From an uncultured Muribaculaceae bacterium (lineage in GTDB: Bacteria; Bacteroidota; Bacteroidia; Bacteroidales; Muribaculaceae): a stretch of 15,096 bases of DNA. Both the position numbers and the translations under genes were made by a program. This document shows positions 7,498-14,243 of the stretch, in pieces. Location: assembly GCA_910584185.1 (NCBI GenBank), contig CAJTYC010000064.1, forward strand, positions 1 to 15,096, written 5' to 3'. How positions within the stretch are numbered: position 1 is the stretch's first letter; every line of letters begins with the position of its first letter. The notes below the pieces were generated by a model, which made no database searches, was not told the origin of the DNA, and saw only the letters and a list, made by a program, of their open reading frames with translations.

Positions 7498-8214
7498 ATG
7501 CTTGATATGATATTGTTGGCGGCCTCCGGCGACGGAGGGTTTGCCGCTGATTTCTTCCAATGGTTTATCCAAAATGCCAACTATTGGTTTGTCTTTCTCT
7601 TCATGGTGGTGGAAAGCAGCTTCGTGCCGTTTCCGTCGGAGCTTGTGGTGCCACCGGCCGCTTATTTGGCATGCACAAATTATGGCATCGGCGGCGAAAT
7701 GAATATATACATGGTAGTTGTGATGGCAACGCTTGGCGCACTTGTCGGAGCCTACATCAACTATTTCCTTGCTCTCTGGGTGGGACGTCCGGTGGTGTAT
7801 AGACTTGCCGATACCAAGTTTGCACACGCTATGCTCATTGACCGTGAGAAGGTGGAGCGTGCCGAGAAATATTTTGACAAGCATGGTGCCGTATCCACAC
7901 TCATAGGGCGACTTATTCCGGTTATACGTCAGCTTATATCATTGCCGGCAGGTCTCGCCAAGATGAACCTGCTGACCTTCTCAATATTCACCGGCATCGG
8001 CGCATTGATATGGAATGCTATACTCGGAGCGTTGGGTTACTGGCTCTCGCTACATGTAGACCCCAACATGCTCTTCGATAAAGTGGAGGAATATAACCAA
8101 TATCTGAGTTGGGCGGGCTATGCACTCTTCGCCATTTGCCTCGCCTATATACTTTGGAATGCGTTCAAGCACAAGAAGCAGGATACGGCGAAAGATGAGC
8201 TAAAGAATAAATGA
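7498..8214 (+). CDS. DedA/SNARE-associated (VTT domain) membrane protein
   Basis: This is a 238-residue polytopic inner-membrane protein. DedA-family members are linked to lipid carrier recycling (some flip undecaprenyl phosphate or phosphatidylethanolamine) and envelope homeostasis. Family residues are present: E39 in VESSFVPFPSE (38-48), the helix-breaking SFVPFPSE re-entrant segment, and IGRLIPVIRQ with R138 and R144, followed by LPAGLAKM and GALIWNAILGALGYW. These match residues needed in E. coli YqjA/YghB. Hydrophobic segments lie near 29-60, 70-95, 135-190 and 200-224, and the C-terminal tail is basic and cytosolic. It starts 33 bases after rpe behind an A-rich leader, probably in one transcript. 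An in-frame ATG at 7507 is an alternative start. The exact substrate cannot be told. Confidence 0.9.
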   Translation: MLDMILLAASGDGGFAADFFQWFIQNANYWFVFLFMVVESSFVPFPSELVVPPAAYLACTNYGIGGEMNIYMVVVMATLGALVGAYINYFLALWVGRPVVYRLADTKFAHAMLIDREKVERAEKYFDKHGAVSTLIGRLIPVIRQLISLPAGLAKMNLLTFSIFTGIGALIWNAILGALGYWLSLHVDPNMLFDKVEEYNQYLSWAGYALFAICLAYILWNAFKHKKQDTAKDELKNK

Positions 8215-8248
8215 TAGCACAATTGCCGGCCTATTTACAATCAAAGTA

Positions 8249-8286
8249 TATGCCCCGGAGTCTATTTATAGTCTATCCGGGGCATA
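8249..8286 (+). terminator. GC-rich hairpin after dedA, possible terminator
   Basis: TATGCCCCGGA (8249-8259) pairs perfectly with TCCGGGGCATA (8276-8286), an 11-base-pair stem. The loop contains a second small inverted repeat, CTAT (8262-8265) with ATAG (8268-8271). It lies 35 bases after the dedA stop. No T-run follows on either strand, so it may stabilise a 3' end or act as a U-tract-less terminator. Confidence 0.5.
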
Positions 8287-8322
8287 AACCATTGTAGACT
8301 TGCAAGCTACAAGTATATACAG

Positions 8323-8354
8323 ATTGTAGATTAAACGTGCATTCATTAATTTTG
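8323..8354 (+). promoter_or_regulatory. Bacteroidota-type promoter for the TSCPD operon
   Basis: TAATTTTG (8347-8354) is a perfect match to the -7 consensus TAnnTTTG. ATTG (8323-8326) lies 20 bases upstream, at the correct -33 spacing, with 3 of 4 bases of TTTG. Transcription would start near 8361. It follows the dedA hairpin, so it probably begins a new unit. Confidence 0.65.
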
Positions 8355-8360
8355 CACCAT

Positions 8361-8545
8361 TCTGCAAATATACATGAAATAGACTGTGCCGTATACCGCA
8401 ACCCGGCGGAGACATGCCACCGGACTGTTAAATTTTGAATATGGAATTGTTTGCAATTGGATATTTTTTTGTAAATTCACAATGAAGTTGAAAGAACCTC
8501 CTGAACAACTTCGATGATTGAAATAACCCGAAACAACTTAATGAG
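8361..8545 (+). other. Long leader between predicted start site and TSCPD gene
   Basis: About 185 bases separate the predicted transcription start from the first ATG, inside a 331-base gene-free stretch (8215-8545). The leader has a C/G-rich patch around 8391-8425 and a T-run at 8464-8470. I recognise no riboswitch. An 11-codon ATG...TGA frame at 8482-8517 is too short to support. A further -7-like site with one mismatch (TTTTTTTG, 8464-8471) lacks a partner box. Confidence 0.3.
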
Positions 8546-8791
8546 ATGAAATTTGTTTATAAGACAGAAGGCACATGCTCACGCAGCATAGAAATTGAAG
8601 TGGAAGATGGCATTGTGAAGAATGTAGCATTCGAAGGCGGATGCCACGGCAATACACAAGGCATATCGGCACTCGTGAAAGGTATGAAGGTTGAAGACGT
8701 GATAGACCGCCTGGAAGGCATATTGTGCAAAACCAAACCGACCTCCTGCCCCGATCAGCTCGCCAGGGCGTTGCGGTCAATCTCCAAATAA
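8546..8791 (+). CDS. TSCPD-domain protein (TIGR03905-like)
   Basis: This 81-residue small protein matches the stand-alone TSCPD family. GTCSRSIEIEVEDG (9-22) is followed by FEGGCHGNTQGIS (29-41) and the naming motif TSCPDQLARAL (66-76). Four cysteines (C11, C33, C61, C68) are placed as in the family and could bind a metal. The related domain forms the C-terminal part of B12-dependent ribonucleotide reductases, but the small free-standing form has no established function. The start at 8546 follows a short ATG-AGA-TGA frame at 8541 that overlaps it out of frame. It is the first gene of a three-gene run with 26- and 22-base gaps. Confidence 0.88.
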   Translation: MKFVYKTEGTCSRSIEIEVEDGIVKNVAFEGGCHGNTQGISALVKGMKVEDVIDRLEGILCKTKPTSCPDQLARALRSISK

Positions 8792-8817
8792 GAGCTACTT
8801 CAATAAACTCTCATAAG

Positions 8818-9117
8818 ATGGAAATCTTGACAGACATATTTGGATATGCGGCAGCAATCTGCATGGTGTTTGGATACCTGCCTCAGGCAATACACACCAT
8901 ACGCACTCGCCATACAGACAGCATCGCTCTGCCGACTTTCATGCTGATGGGTTTTGGTGGGGCATTCTTTATTGTGCAAGGCATTCTGACGAGCAATATC
9001 CCACTCGTCATTACCAATGTGCTCACAACGGTATGCTGCATCATAATAACGTCGATCAAGCTGCACAACGGCCATGCAAAAAAGTCAGGTCGGAAACCTG
9101 ATAGTTCAAAATTTTAA
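8818..9117 (+). CDS. PQ-loop / SemiSWEET-like small transporter
   Basis: This 99-residue membrane protein has one three-helix PQ-loop repeat, the size and layout of bacterial SemiSWEETs, which dimerise to carry sugars. The PQ motif is FGYLPQAIHTIRTRHTDSIA (18-37), with P22-Q23 in helix 1. Helix 2 covers about 38-60 (LPTFMLMGFGGAFFIVQGIL) and helix 3 about 62-82 with a conserved Asn in VITNVL. A basic, hydrophilic tail follows. The ATG at 8818 is used because a longer frame from 8725 would overlap the TSCPD gene and add a non-membrane N-terminus. The substrate cannot be inferred; PQ-loop proteins also carry amino acids or act as subunits elsewhere. Confidence 0.85.
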   Translation: MEILTDIFGYAAAICMVFGYLPQAIHTIRTRHTDSIALPTFMLMGFGGAFFIVQGILTSNIPLVITNVLTTVCCIIITSIKLHNGHAKKSGRKPDSSKF

Positions 9118-9139
9118 AAACTATAAAAACACACAAATT

Positions 9140-9700
9140 ATGGAATTCAGAAATCTTGACGAGAAGGATTATCCTCATTTTCTTGAACTGTATAACTCAT
9201 CATTTCCGGAGAATGAACGTCGGCTCTACAAGAGCGCCGAACATGTGGCCAACTTTATAAAGGAGAAAGGTGGCAAGTTTCACGGCTTCGCAGTGGACGA
9301 CCGAAGCGGCGACCCTGAGATGCAAGGGCCGTTCCTGGGCTTCCTTACATACTGGACATTCGAGGGCTATGTTTATATAGAGCACTTCGCTGTCAACCCC
9401 GAGTTCAGGGGTAAGCGTATCGGCAGAGACATGCTCCACCACTTGTTCAAGACGGTGAGCGAGAATGTCCTGATTGAGGTGGAGAAACCGGAGACCGATG
9501 AGGCCCGCCGTCGCATCGCATTTTACGAGCGAGAGGGCTTCAAGCTGCGCGAGGACATCAACTATGTGCAGCCTCCATATAGTGCCGAACAAAGTGGAGT
9601 GGAGATGATGCTCATGACGCACGGCAACGTGAAACTGCATGACACACGCGACCTGCGCGAAATGCTCACCGAGGTCTACAACGTGGAACACGGAGTGTAA
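9140..9700 (+). CDS. GNAT-family N-acetyltransferase
   Basis: This 186-residue protein has the GNAT fold for acetyl-CoA-dependent acetylation. The acetyl-CoA pyrophosphate loop is in EHFAVNPEFRGKRIGRDML (81-99), where R90-G-K-R-I-G95 fits R-G-x-G-x-G with one Gly replaced by Arg. RIAFYEREGFKL is the usual C-terminal GNAT motif. The N-terminal LDEKDYPHFLELYNSSFPENER (6-27) resembles the acceptor-side helix of the family. The start is the ATG at 9140 behind an A-rich leader; an upstream in-frame extension to 9074 runs into the PQ-loop gene. The acceptor is unknown. It closes the operon and is followed by a strong terminator. Confidence 0.85.
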   Translation: MEFRNLDEKDYPHFLELYNSSFPENERRLYKSAEHVANFIKEKGGKFHGFAVDDRSGDPEMQGPFLGFLTYWTFEGYVYIEHFAVNPEFRGKRIGRDMLHHLFKTVSENVLIEVEKPETDEARRRIAFYEREGFKLREDINYVQPPYSAEQSGVEMMLMTHGNVKLHDTRDLREMLTEVYNVEHGV

Positions 9701-9728
9701 CAACCGCACACAACATGGATTATAAATC

Positions 9729-9777
9729 ATGCAGAGGTGATTCGGCCGATATCCGACTGAATCACCTCTGCATTTTA
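9729..9777 (+). terminator. Intrinsic terminator after GNAT gene
   Basis: A 15-base arm at 9729-9743 pairs perfectly with 9759-9773 (core GCAGAGGTGATTC / GAATCACCTCTGC), with a 15-base loop, then TTTT at 9774-9777. It ends the TSCPD operon and isolates the oxalate genes downstream. From here to the frc ATG there are about 110 bases with no convincing TAnnTTTG promoter. Confidence 0.88.
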
Positions 9778-9888
9778 TGAATTTTAACCTGTTGCTAAAC
9801 AATTTGAGGTGAAAGGGTGTTTTAATTGCGAAAAACATTTATTAACAAGCTCTGCCCCCCGTGGCAGAACGAAAAACACACAATCATT

Positions 9889-11196
9889 ATGAACACAGCA
9901 CCTCTTCAAGGTTTAAAAGTAGTAGACTTCACAGAAGTACAGTCAGGACCCTCTTGCACCCAGATGCTCGCATGGCTCGGCGCAGAAGTAATCAAGATAG
10001 AACGTCCGGGCGTTGGCGATGCCACCCGTAAGGAACTCCAGTTCAACCCTGACCTTCCGAGCTACTATTACTTACAGCTAAACTCTGACAAGAAATCTCT
10101 CACACTTGATGCGAAGACCCCCGACGGCAAGGAAGTATTGACCAAGCTTATCAAGGAGGCCGATATCTTTGTTGAGAACCTTCACCCGGGCGCAATGGAT
10201 AAGCTCGGCTTCAGCTGGGAAGTGGTTCACCAGCTCAACCCCCGTTGCATCTACGGCACAATCAAGGGTTTCCCGGAATCATCAAAATATAAAAACCTGA
10301 AGGCATACGAGCCTATCGCACAGGTTACTGCCGCCGCAGCTTCCACCACCGGATGGTATGACGGCCAGTATAACATTCCGACGCAGTCGGGCGCGGCGCT
10401 TGGTGACTCCAACACCGGCATGCACCTTCTCATCGGCCTGCTCGCGGCTGTGGTGCAGCGCGAGAAGACGGGCGAAGGATGCTACGTGTATCAGTCCATG
10501 CACAATGCCTGCCTTAACCTTTGCCGTATCAAGACACGTGACCAGCTCACGCTCGATAAGACCGGCTACTTGACTCAGTTCCCGCAGTATCCTAACGGCA
10601 AGTTCGGTGACTGTGTGCCACGTTGCGGCAACATCGAGGGTGGCGGTGTGTTAGGTTGGACTTACAAGTGCAAACCCGCCGGTGGCCTTGACTCCGAACT
10701 TGATGCCAACAACTACGTATACATCATCTTGCAGCGTGATGCCAAGAGTTTCGAACTCGCATGCAAGGCCATGGGCTTCGAGGATTGGCTGACTAACCCT
10801 GACTTCAACACTGCTGACGCACGTGACCGTCATAAAGATGAGATTTACGCCCGCATCGGTGCATGGTGTGCCGACAAGACTAAGTTCGAAATCACTGACC
10901 TGCTGAGCAAGGCAGAGATGCCTGTCGGCCCGGTGCTCTCCACCAAGGAGGTGATGAGCGATGAGTCGCTCTACGATGGCAACACGCTCGTAAAAATCAA
11001 TCAGGGTGGCGAAATCGGAGAGTTCGTCACTGTGGGTTGCCCGTTCACCATGTCGAATTATCAGCCTACCTACGGACCCGCACCTGAACTCGGCGGCAAC
11101 ACTGCCGAAGTGCTTTCCGCACTCGGATACACTGCCGAACAGCAGGCCGAGATGGCAAAGAACGGAACTACAGAACCTCTCCCTAAAACTAAATAA
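9889..11196 (+). CDS. frc: Formyl-CoA:oxalate CoA-transferase
   Basis: This 435-residue class III CoA-transferase moves CoA from formyl-CoA to oxalate, giving oxalyl-CoA and formate. Family features in order are LKVVDFTEVQSGPSCTQMLA (9-28) with Q18 at the active site, GAEVIKIERPGVGDATR (31-47), the catalytic Asp D173 in GDSNTGMHLLIG, and the glycine-rich active-site loop in GNIEGGGVLGW. KAEMPVGPVLSTKEV is the C-terminal small-domain landmark. The GDSNTGMH block and the glycine loop favour true formyl-CoA transferase over other CaiB/BaiF members. The ATG at 9889 gives the family N-terminus; a TTG extension to 9826 is not supported. Arg codons are unusually CGT-rich (9 of 11), unlike oxc, suggesting high expression. 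oxc starts 2 bases after the stop. Confidence 0.95.
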   Translation: MNTAPLQGLKVVDFTEVQSGPSCTQMLAWLGAEVIKIERPGVGDATRKELQFNPDLPSYYYLQLNSDKKSLTLDAKTPDGKEVLTKLIKEADIFVENLHPGAMDKLGFSWEVVHQLNPRCIYGTIKGFPESSKYKNLKAYEPIAQVTAAAASTTGWYDGQYNIPTQSGAALGDSNTGMHLLIGLLAAVVQREKTGEGCYVYQSMHNACLNLCRIKTRDQLTLDKTGYLTQFPQYPNGKFGDCVPRCGNIEGGGVLGWTYKCKPAGGLDSELDANNYVYIILQRDAKSFELACKAMGFEDWLTNPDFNTADARDRHKDEIYARIGAWCADKTKFEITDLLSKAEMPVGPVLSTKEVMSDESLYDGNTLVKINQGGEIGEFVTVGCPFTMSNYQPTYGPAPELGGNTAEVLSALGYTAEQQAEMAKNGTTEPLPKTK

Positions 11197-11198
11197 CT

Positions 11199-12926
11199 AT
11201 GACTGACACAACAAAAGCCGCACCCAAATTTCCGGAACAGGTGACCGGCATGTATATACTCGCCGAGGCGCTGAAGCGCATGAACCTCGACACCGTCTAC
11301 GGACTCGTAGGCATTCCGGTGACTGAAGCTGCATATGCCATGCAGAAGGTGGGCATAAGATATGTAAGCTTCCGCCATGAGCAGCAGGCCGGCATGGCCG
11401 CCGCCACTCACGGCTATCTGACCAAGACTCCGGGCGTATTGCTCACAGTCTCCTCTCTTGGCTTCATGAATGGCCTTACGGCCACAGCCAACGCTACCGT
11501 AAACTGCTACCCGATGATTCAGATATCGGGAGCATCAGACCCGACGATGGTCGACATGAACATGGGCACATATGAACAGCTCGACCAGCTCAACACGGCG
11601 AAACCGCTCGTGAAGGCGGCTTTCCGCTGCAGCCATGCCAAGGATATTCCATCGGCAGTGGCCCGCGCCTATCGCGCCGCAGTGAGCGGACGTCCCGGTG
11701 GCGTATATATCGATATGACGACACCTGCACTCGCTGAGATTATGGATGCGAGCGAGGCGGAAAAGCTGTTCTACACTCCGGTAGACCTCTACTCCCCTGT
11801 TTCGCCTAATAAGGAGGCCTTAAACCGCGCTGCCGATATCATAGCATCGGCCAAGCAACCGGCTATTCTTCTCGGCAAAGGTGCGGCATACGCTCAGGTA
11901 GACGACAAGATCAAGACTCTTGTGGAGAAGTATAATATACCTTATCTGCCGATGTCGATGGCCAAGGGACTTATGCCCGACGACGGGCCGCTCAGTGCAC
12001 TTTCATGCAGGTCTACAATTATGGAGAAGGCCGATGTGGTTATCGTGATTGGTGCCCGCCTGAACTGGATGCTCTCGTTTGGCAAGGGTAAATGGAGTCC
12101 CTCCATCAAGTTCGTGCAACTCGATGTGGAGCCTCAGGAGATTGATGTGAATGTGCCTATCGCCGCTCCGGTGGTCGGCGACATGAGTGAATCGCTCGAT
12201 GCATTGCTCGACGCTCTCGCATCGCGCAAGATGCAGGCAGACCCGGCTTGGGTGACTTCGCTGCAGGCCGAGGCCAAGGTGAAGAATGCCAAGTTTGCAG
12301 CTCGCATTGAAGCCGCTGCCACTGCAGAGCCGATGAATCACTGGACTGCCCTCAGCGCAATCAAGCCGGTATTGGAATCCACCCCCGATGTGATATTGGT
12401 GAACGAGGGTGCCAACACGCTCGATGATACCCGCGATGCTGTCAACATGAGTTTGCCTCGTCACCGCGTGGACTGCGCCACCTGGGCCATCATGGGCATG
12501 GGTATGGGCTCGGCAATCGGTGCGGCTGTGGCCACCGGCAAGAGTGTCGTGGCTGTGGAGGGTGACTCCGCTTTCGGATTTTCAGGTATGGATTTCTCCA
12601 CGATATGCAGGTTCAAGCTTCCGGTTACGGTGGTGATATTCAACAACGGCGGTATCTACAATGGTGTGGGCGTTAACCCCGGCAACGATGGCGACCCCGC
12701 TCCTACCACACTCGACATCAATGCCCGCTATGACAAGTTTGGAGAGGCACTCGGGGCAGACACTTATTACGTGACTACTCCCGCCCAACTGAAGAGTGCC
12801 CTCGAGGCCTCGATAGCATCGCGCAAGCCTACGATTATCGATGTGCAGCTCGCCGCTGACTCGGGCAAGGAGAGCGGCCATATCGGCTACCTCAACCCCA
12901 CCCCGCTTATTGACTATACGGTGTAA
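11199..12926 (+). CDS. oxc: Oxalyl-CoA decarboxylase
   Basis: This 575-residue thiamine-diphosphate enzyme converts oxalyl-CoA to formyl-CoA and CO2, regenerating the donor for Frc. The ThDP-activating Glu is E61 in FRHEQQAG (58-65). TYEQLDQLN holds the Tyr-Glu pair of the oxalyl site. LGKGAAYAQ and LPMSMAKGLMPD mark the middle domain. NEGANTLDDTRDAV and the Mg-ThDP motif run from GDSAFGFSGMD (455-465) to NNGGIYNG (482-489). The C-terminal lid is ESGHIGYLN (558-566). In Oxalobacter the lid reads ESGR, so an Arg there is His561 here. Length fits the family. It is co-transcribed with frc and ends just before a strong terminator. Other ThDP decarboxylases (2-hydroxyacyl-CoA lyase) are related, but the Frc partner and the motifs make Oxc clear. 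Confidence 0.95.
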   Translation: MTDTTKAAPKFPEQVTGMYILAEALKRMNLDTVYGLVGIPVTEAAYAMQKVGIRYVSFRHEQQAGMAAATHGYLTKTPGVLLTVSSLGFMNGLTATANATVNCYPMIQISGASDPTMVDMNMGTYEQLDQLNTAKPLVKAAFRCSHAKDIPSAVARAYRAAVSGRPGGVYIDMTTPALAEIMDASEAEKLFYTPVDLYSPVSPNKEALNRAADIIASAKQPAILLGKGAAYAQVDDKIKTLVEKYNIPYLPMSMAKGLMPDDGPLSALSCRSTIMEKADVVIVIGARLNWMLSFGKGKWSPSIKFVQLDVEPQEIDVNVPIAAPVVGDMSESLDALLDALASRKMQADPAWVTSLQAEAKVKNAKFAARIEAAATAEPMNHWTALSAIKPVLESTPDVILVNEGANTLDDTRDAVNMSLPRHRVDCATWAIMGMGMGSAIGAAVATGKSVVAVEGDSAFGFSGMDFSTICRFKLPVTVVIFNNGGIYNGVGVNPGNDGDPAPTTLDINARYDKFGEALGADTYYVTTPAQLKSALEASIASRKPTIIDVQLAADSGKESGHIGYLNPTPLIDYTV

Positions 12927-12937
12927 TCTTAATTTTA

Positions 12938-12980
12938 AAAGTATCGAGATGCCACTGTGGAATCTCGATACTTTATTTTT
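12938..12980 (+). terminator. Intrinsic terminator after oxc
   Basis: AAAGTATCGAGAT (12938-12950) pairs perfectly with ATCTCGATACTTT (12962-12974) around an 11-base loop, followed by A and a T-run. It lies 12 bases after the oxc stop. The A-run before the left arm could let it work on the opposite strand too, but no gene faces it there. Confidence 0.88.
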
Positions 12981-13000
12981 TCTACTTTCAGCCATCTTTG

Positions 13001-13032
13001 ATTGCTTGCCATGATATTTTTTAGTAAGTTTG
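13001..13032 (+). promoter_or_regulatory. Bacteroidota-type promoter for the AEC transporter
   Basis: TAAGTTTG (13025-13032) perfectly matches TAnnTTTG. ATTG (13001-13004) lies 20 bases upstream, the same -33 variant and spacing as the promoter at 8323-8354. The predicted start site is near 13039, giving a leader of about 46 A-rich bases. This gives the transporter its own transcript, apart from frc-oxc. Confidence 0.65.
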
Positions 13033-13084
13033 AAAAAGCTAATGAAAGTATTAAAGAAATTACTAATTAAAAAATTGAATCATT

Positions 13085-14059
13085 ATGAACATATCACACG
13101 TAATCCTTTATGCGATTGTGCCTATCATAGTGGTGATGCTGGCCGGATATATATCGGGCAAGAAGGGTGTCTTCACGGGCGACGACGCAAAGAAATTCAA
13201 TAAGGTGGTGCTCGACTATGCTTTGCCGGCTGCGTTGTTCGTATCGATTGTGCAGGCTTCACGTGCCGACCTTGTGGCCGACATCAAGCTGACCATCGTC
13301 TCGACCGTAGGTATCATAGCATGTTTCATGCTTGTCTACTTTGTATTCAGGATGTTCAAGAGCAACACCGGTGCAGATGCGGCCGTCAGCGCATTGATTA
13401 GCGGTTCGCCTACAATCGGGTTCCTCGGCTTTGCCGTGCTGGAGCCAATATTCGGCACATCGCCTTCGGTGGCGCTTGTCGTGGCAATCGTCGGTATCGT
13501 GGTCAACGCCATCGGCATACCGGTGGGACTTTCGCTGATGAATGCCTCGCTTGAGAAGCAGCAGCCCGGAAGCACGAAGAAACAGAGTGCCTGGAAGCCT
13601 GTGCTCCACGCCCTGGAGCAGCCTGTGGCGTGGGCACCTATCTTGGCTGTGGTCTGGGTGATTGTCGGAATTCCGTGGCCCGACTATCTGAGCCCGTCGT
13701 TCGATCTTATCGCTAAGGCCAATGCATCAATGGCTGTGTTCTCGGCTGGTATCACATTGGCAGCTATCAAGATTCAGATAAACTGGCAGGCTATACTCGG
13801 CTCTATCATGAAGATGATCGTGATGCCCGCAGTGGTGCTGATTTTGGGTCTTATCTTCCATATGGACCCGCTCAATCTTAAGATGCTCGTAGTGGCAGCA
13901 GCTCTGCCGCCGGCATTCTCAGGTATCATCATCGCCGACGAGTACGACACATATGTCGCTACCGGCACGTCATCGCTTACGCTGAGTGTGATCCTCTTCA
14001 TCGGTTTCTGCCCGCTCTGGATATGGCTCACCGACATGTCGATACATGCGTTCGCATAA
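13085..14059 (+). CDS. AEC-family transporter, probable oxalate/formate carrier
   Basis: This 324-residue polytopic protein belongs to the auxin efflux carrier family of bacterial carboxylate carriers (MdcF, YfdV types). Helix 1 (about 5-22) is followed by GYISGKKGVFTGDDAKKFNK and VVLDYALPAALF, the usual AEC opening. Two similar five-helix halves are joined by the hydrophilic stretch EKQQPGSTKKQSAWKPV (about 158-174). The second half has WAPILAVVWVIVGIPWP and late AALPPAFSGIIIADEYD, AEC-like around its conserved Pro. Length fits ten helices. Placement after frc-oxc, as with YfdV beside yfdW and yfdU in E. coli, suggests oxalate uptake, formate export or exchange. That substrate is inference; no MFS-type OxlT antiporter is visible in the window. 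Confidence 0.88.
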   Translation: MNISHVILYAIVPIIVVMLAGYISGKKGVFTGDDAKKFNKVVLDYALPAALFVSIVQASRADLVADIKLTIVSTVGIIACFMLVYFVFRMFKSNTGADAAVSALISGSPTIGFLGFAVLEPIFGTSPSVALVVAIVGIVVNAIGIPVGLSLMNASLEKQQPGSTKKQSAWKPVLHALEQPVAWAPILAVVWVIVGIPWPDYLSPSFDLIAKANASMAVFSAGITLAAIKIQINWQAILGSIMKMIVMPAVVLILGLIFHMDPLNLKMLVVAAALPPAFSGIIIADEYDTYVATGTSSLTLSVILFIGFCPLWIWLTDMSIHAFA

Positions 14060-14106
14060 ACATACAGCATACCGGTTTTCATATAAACCGTTTAAAGATT
14101 CAAGGC

Positions 14107-14146
14107 ATCCCGCAAGAGAGACTCACTCCCTCTTGCGGGATTTTTT
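14107..14146 (+). terminator. Intrinsic terminator after AEC transporter
   Basis: ATCCCGCAAGAG (14107-14118) pairs perfectly with CTCTTGCGGGAT (14130-14141) around an 11-base loop and runs straight into TTTTT (14142-14146). It is a textbook intrinsic terminator, 47 bases after the transporter stop. Confidence 0.93.
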
Positions 14147-14159
14147 GTAAATTTTTTTG

Positions 14160-14167
14160 TATTTTTG
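14160..14167 (+). promoter_or_regulatory. -7 promoter element upstream of the last gene
   Basis: TATTTTTG, followed by CA, perfectly matches TAnnTTTG. No TTTG box lies at 19-21 bases upstream; the nearest (14144-14147) is only 12 bases away and belongs to the terminator tail. If used, transcription starts near 14174, leaving a leader of about 70 bases before the ATG at 14244. Confidence 0.45.
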
Positions 14168-14243
14168 CATGAGGGATTCTCCCGCATGTGAAGTGTTCGG
14201 ACAATTCGCTGTCACTCCCCTACCCCTGTAACGGACAAACATC

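Noticed and set aside
8482..8517. An 11-codon leader peptide (ATG...TGA) upstream of the TSCPD gene
   Set aside because: It has no run of a regulatory amino acid and no paired alternative hairpins that I can see; such short frames are frequent by chance.
9799..9806. ACAATTTG as a -7 promoter element for frc
   Set aside because: It has two mismatches to TAnnTTTG and no -33 box at the proper spacing.
9200..9838. Minus-strand open frame of 212 codons opposite the GNAT gene
   Set aside because: It spans the GNAT coding region and the terminator stem and shows no family motif; the plus-strand GNAT gene explains the sequence.
9826..9888. TTG-initiated N-terminal extension of frc
   Set aside because: The family N-terminus begins at the ATG at 9889; the extra residues have no family counterpart.
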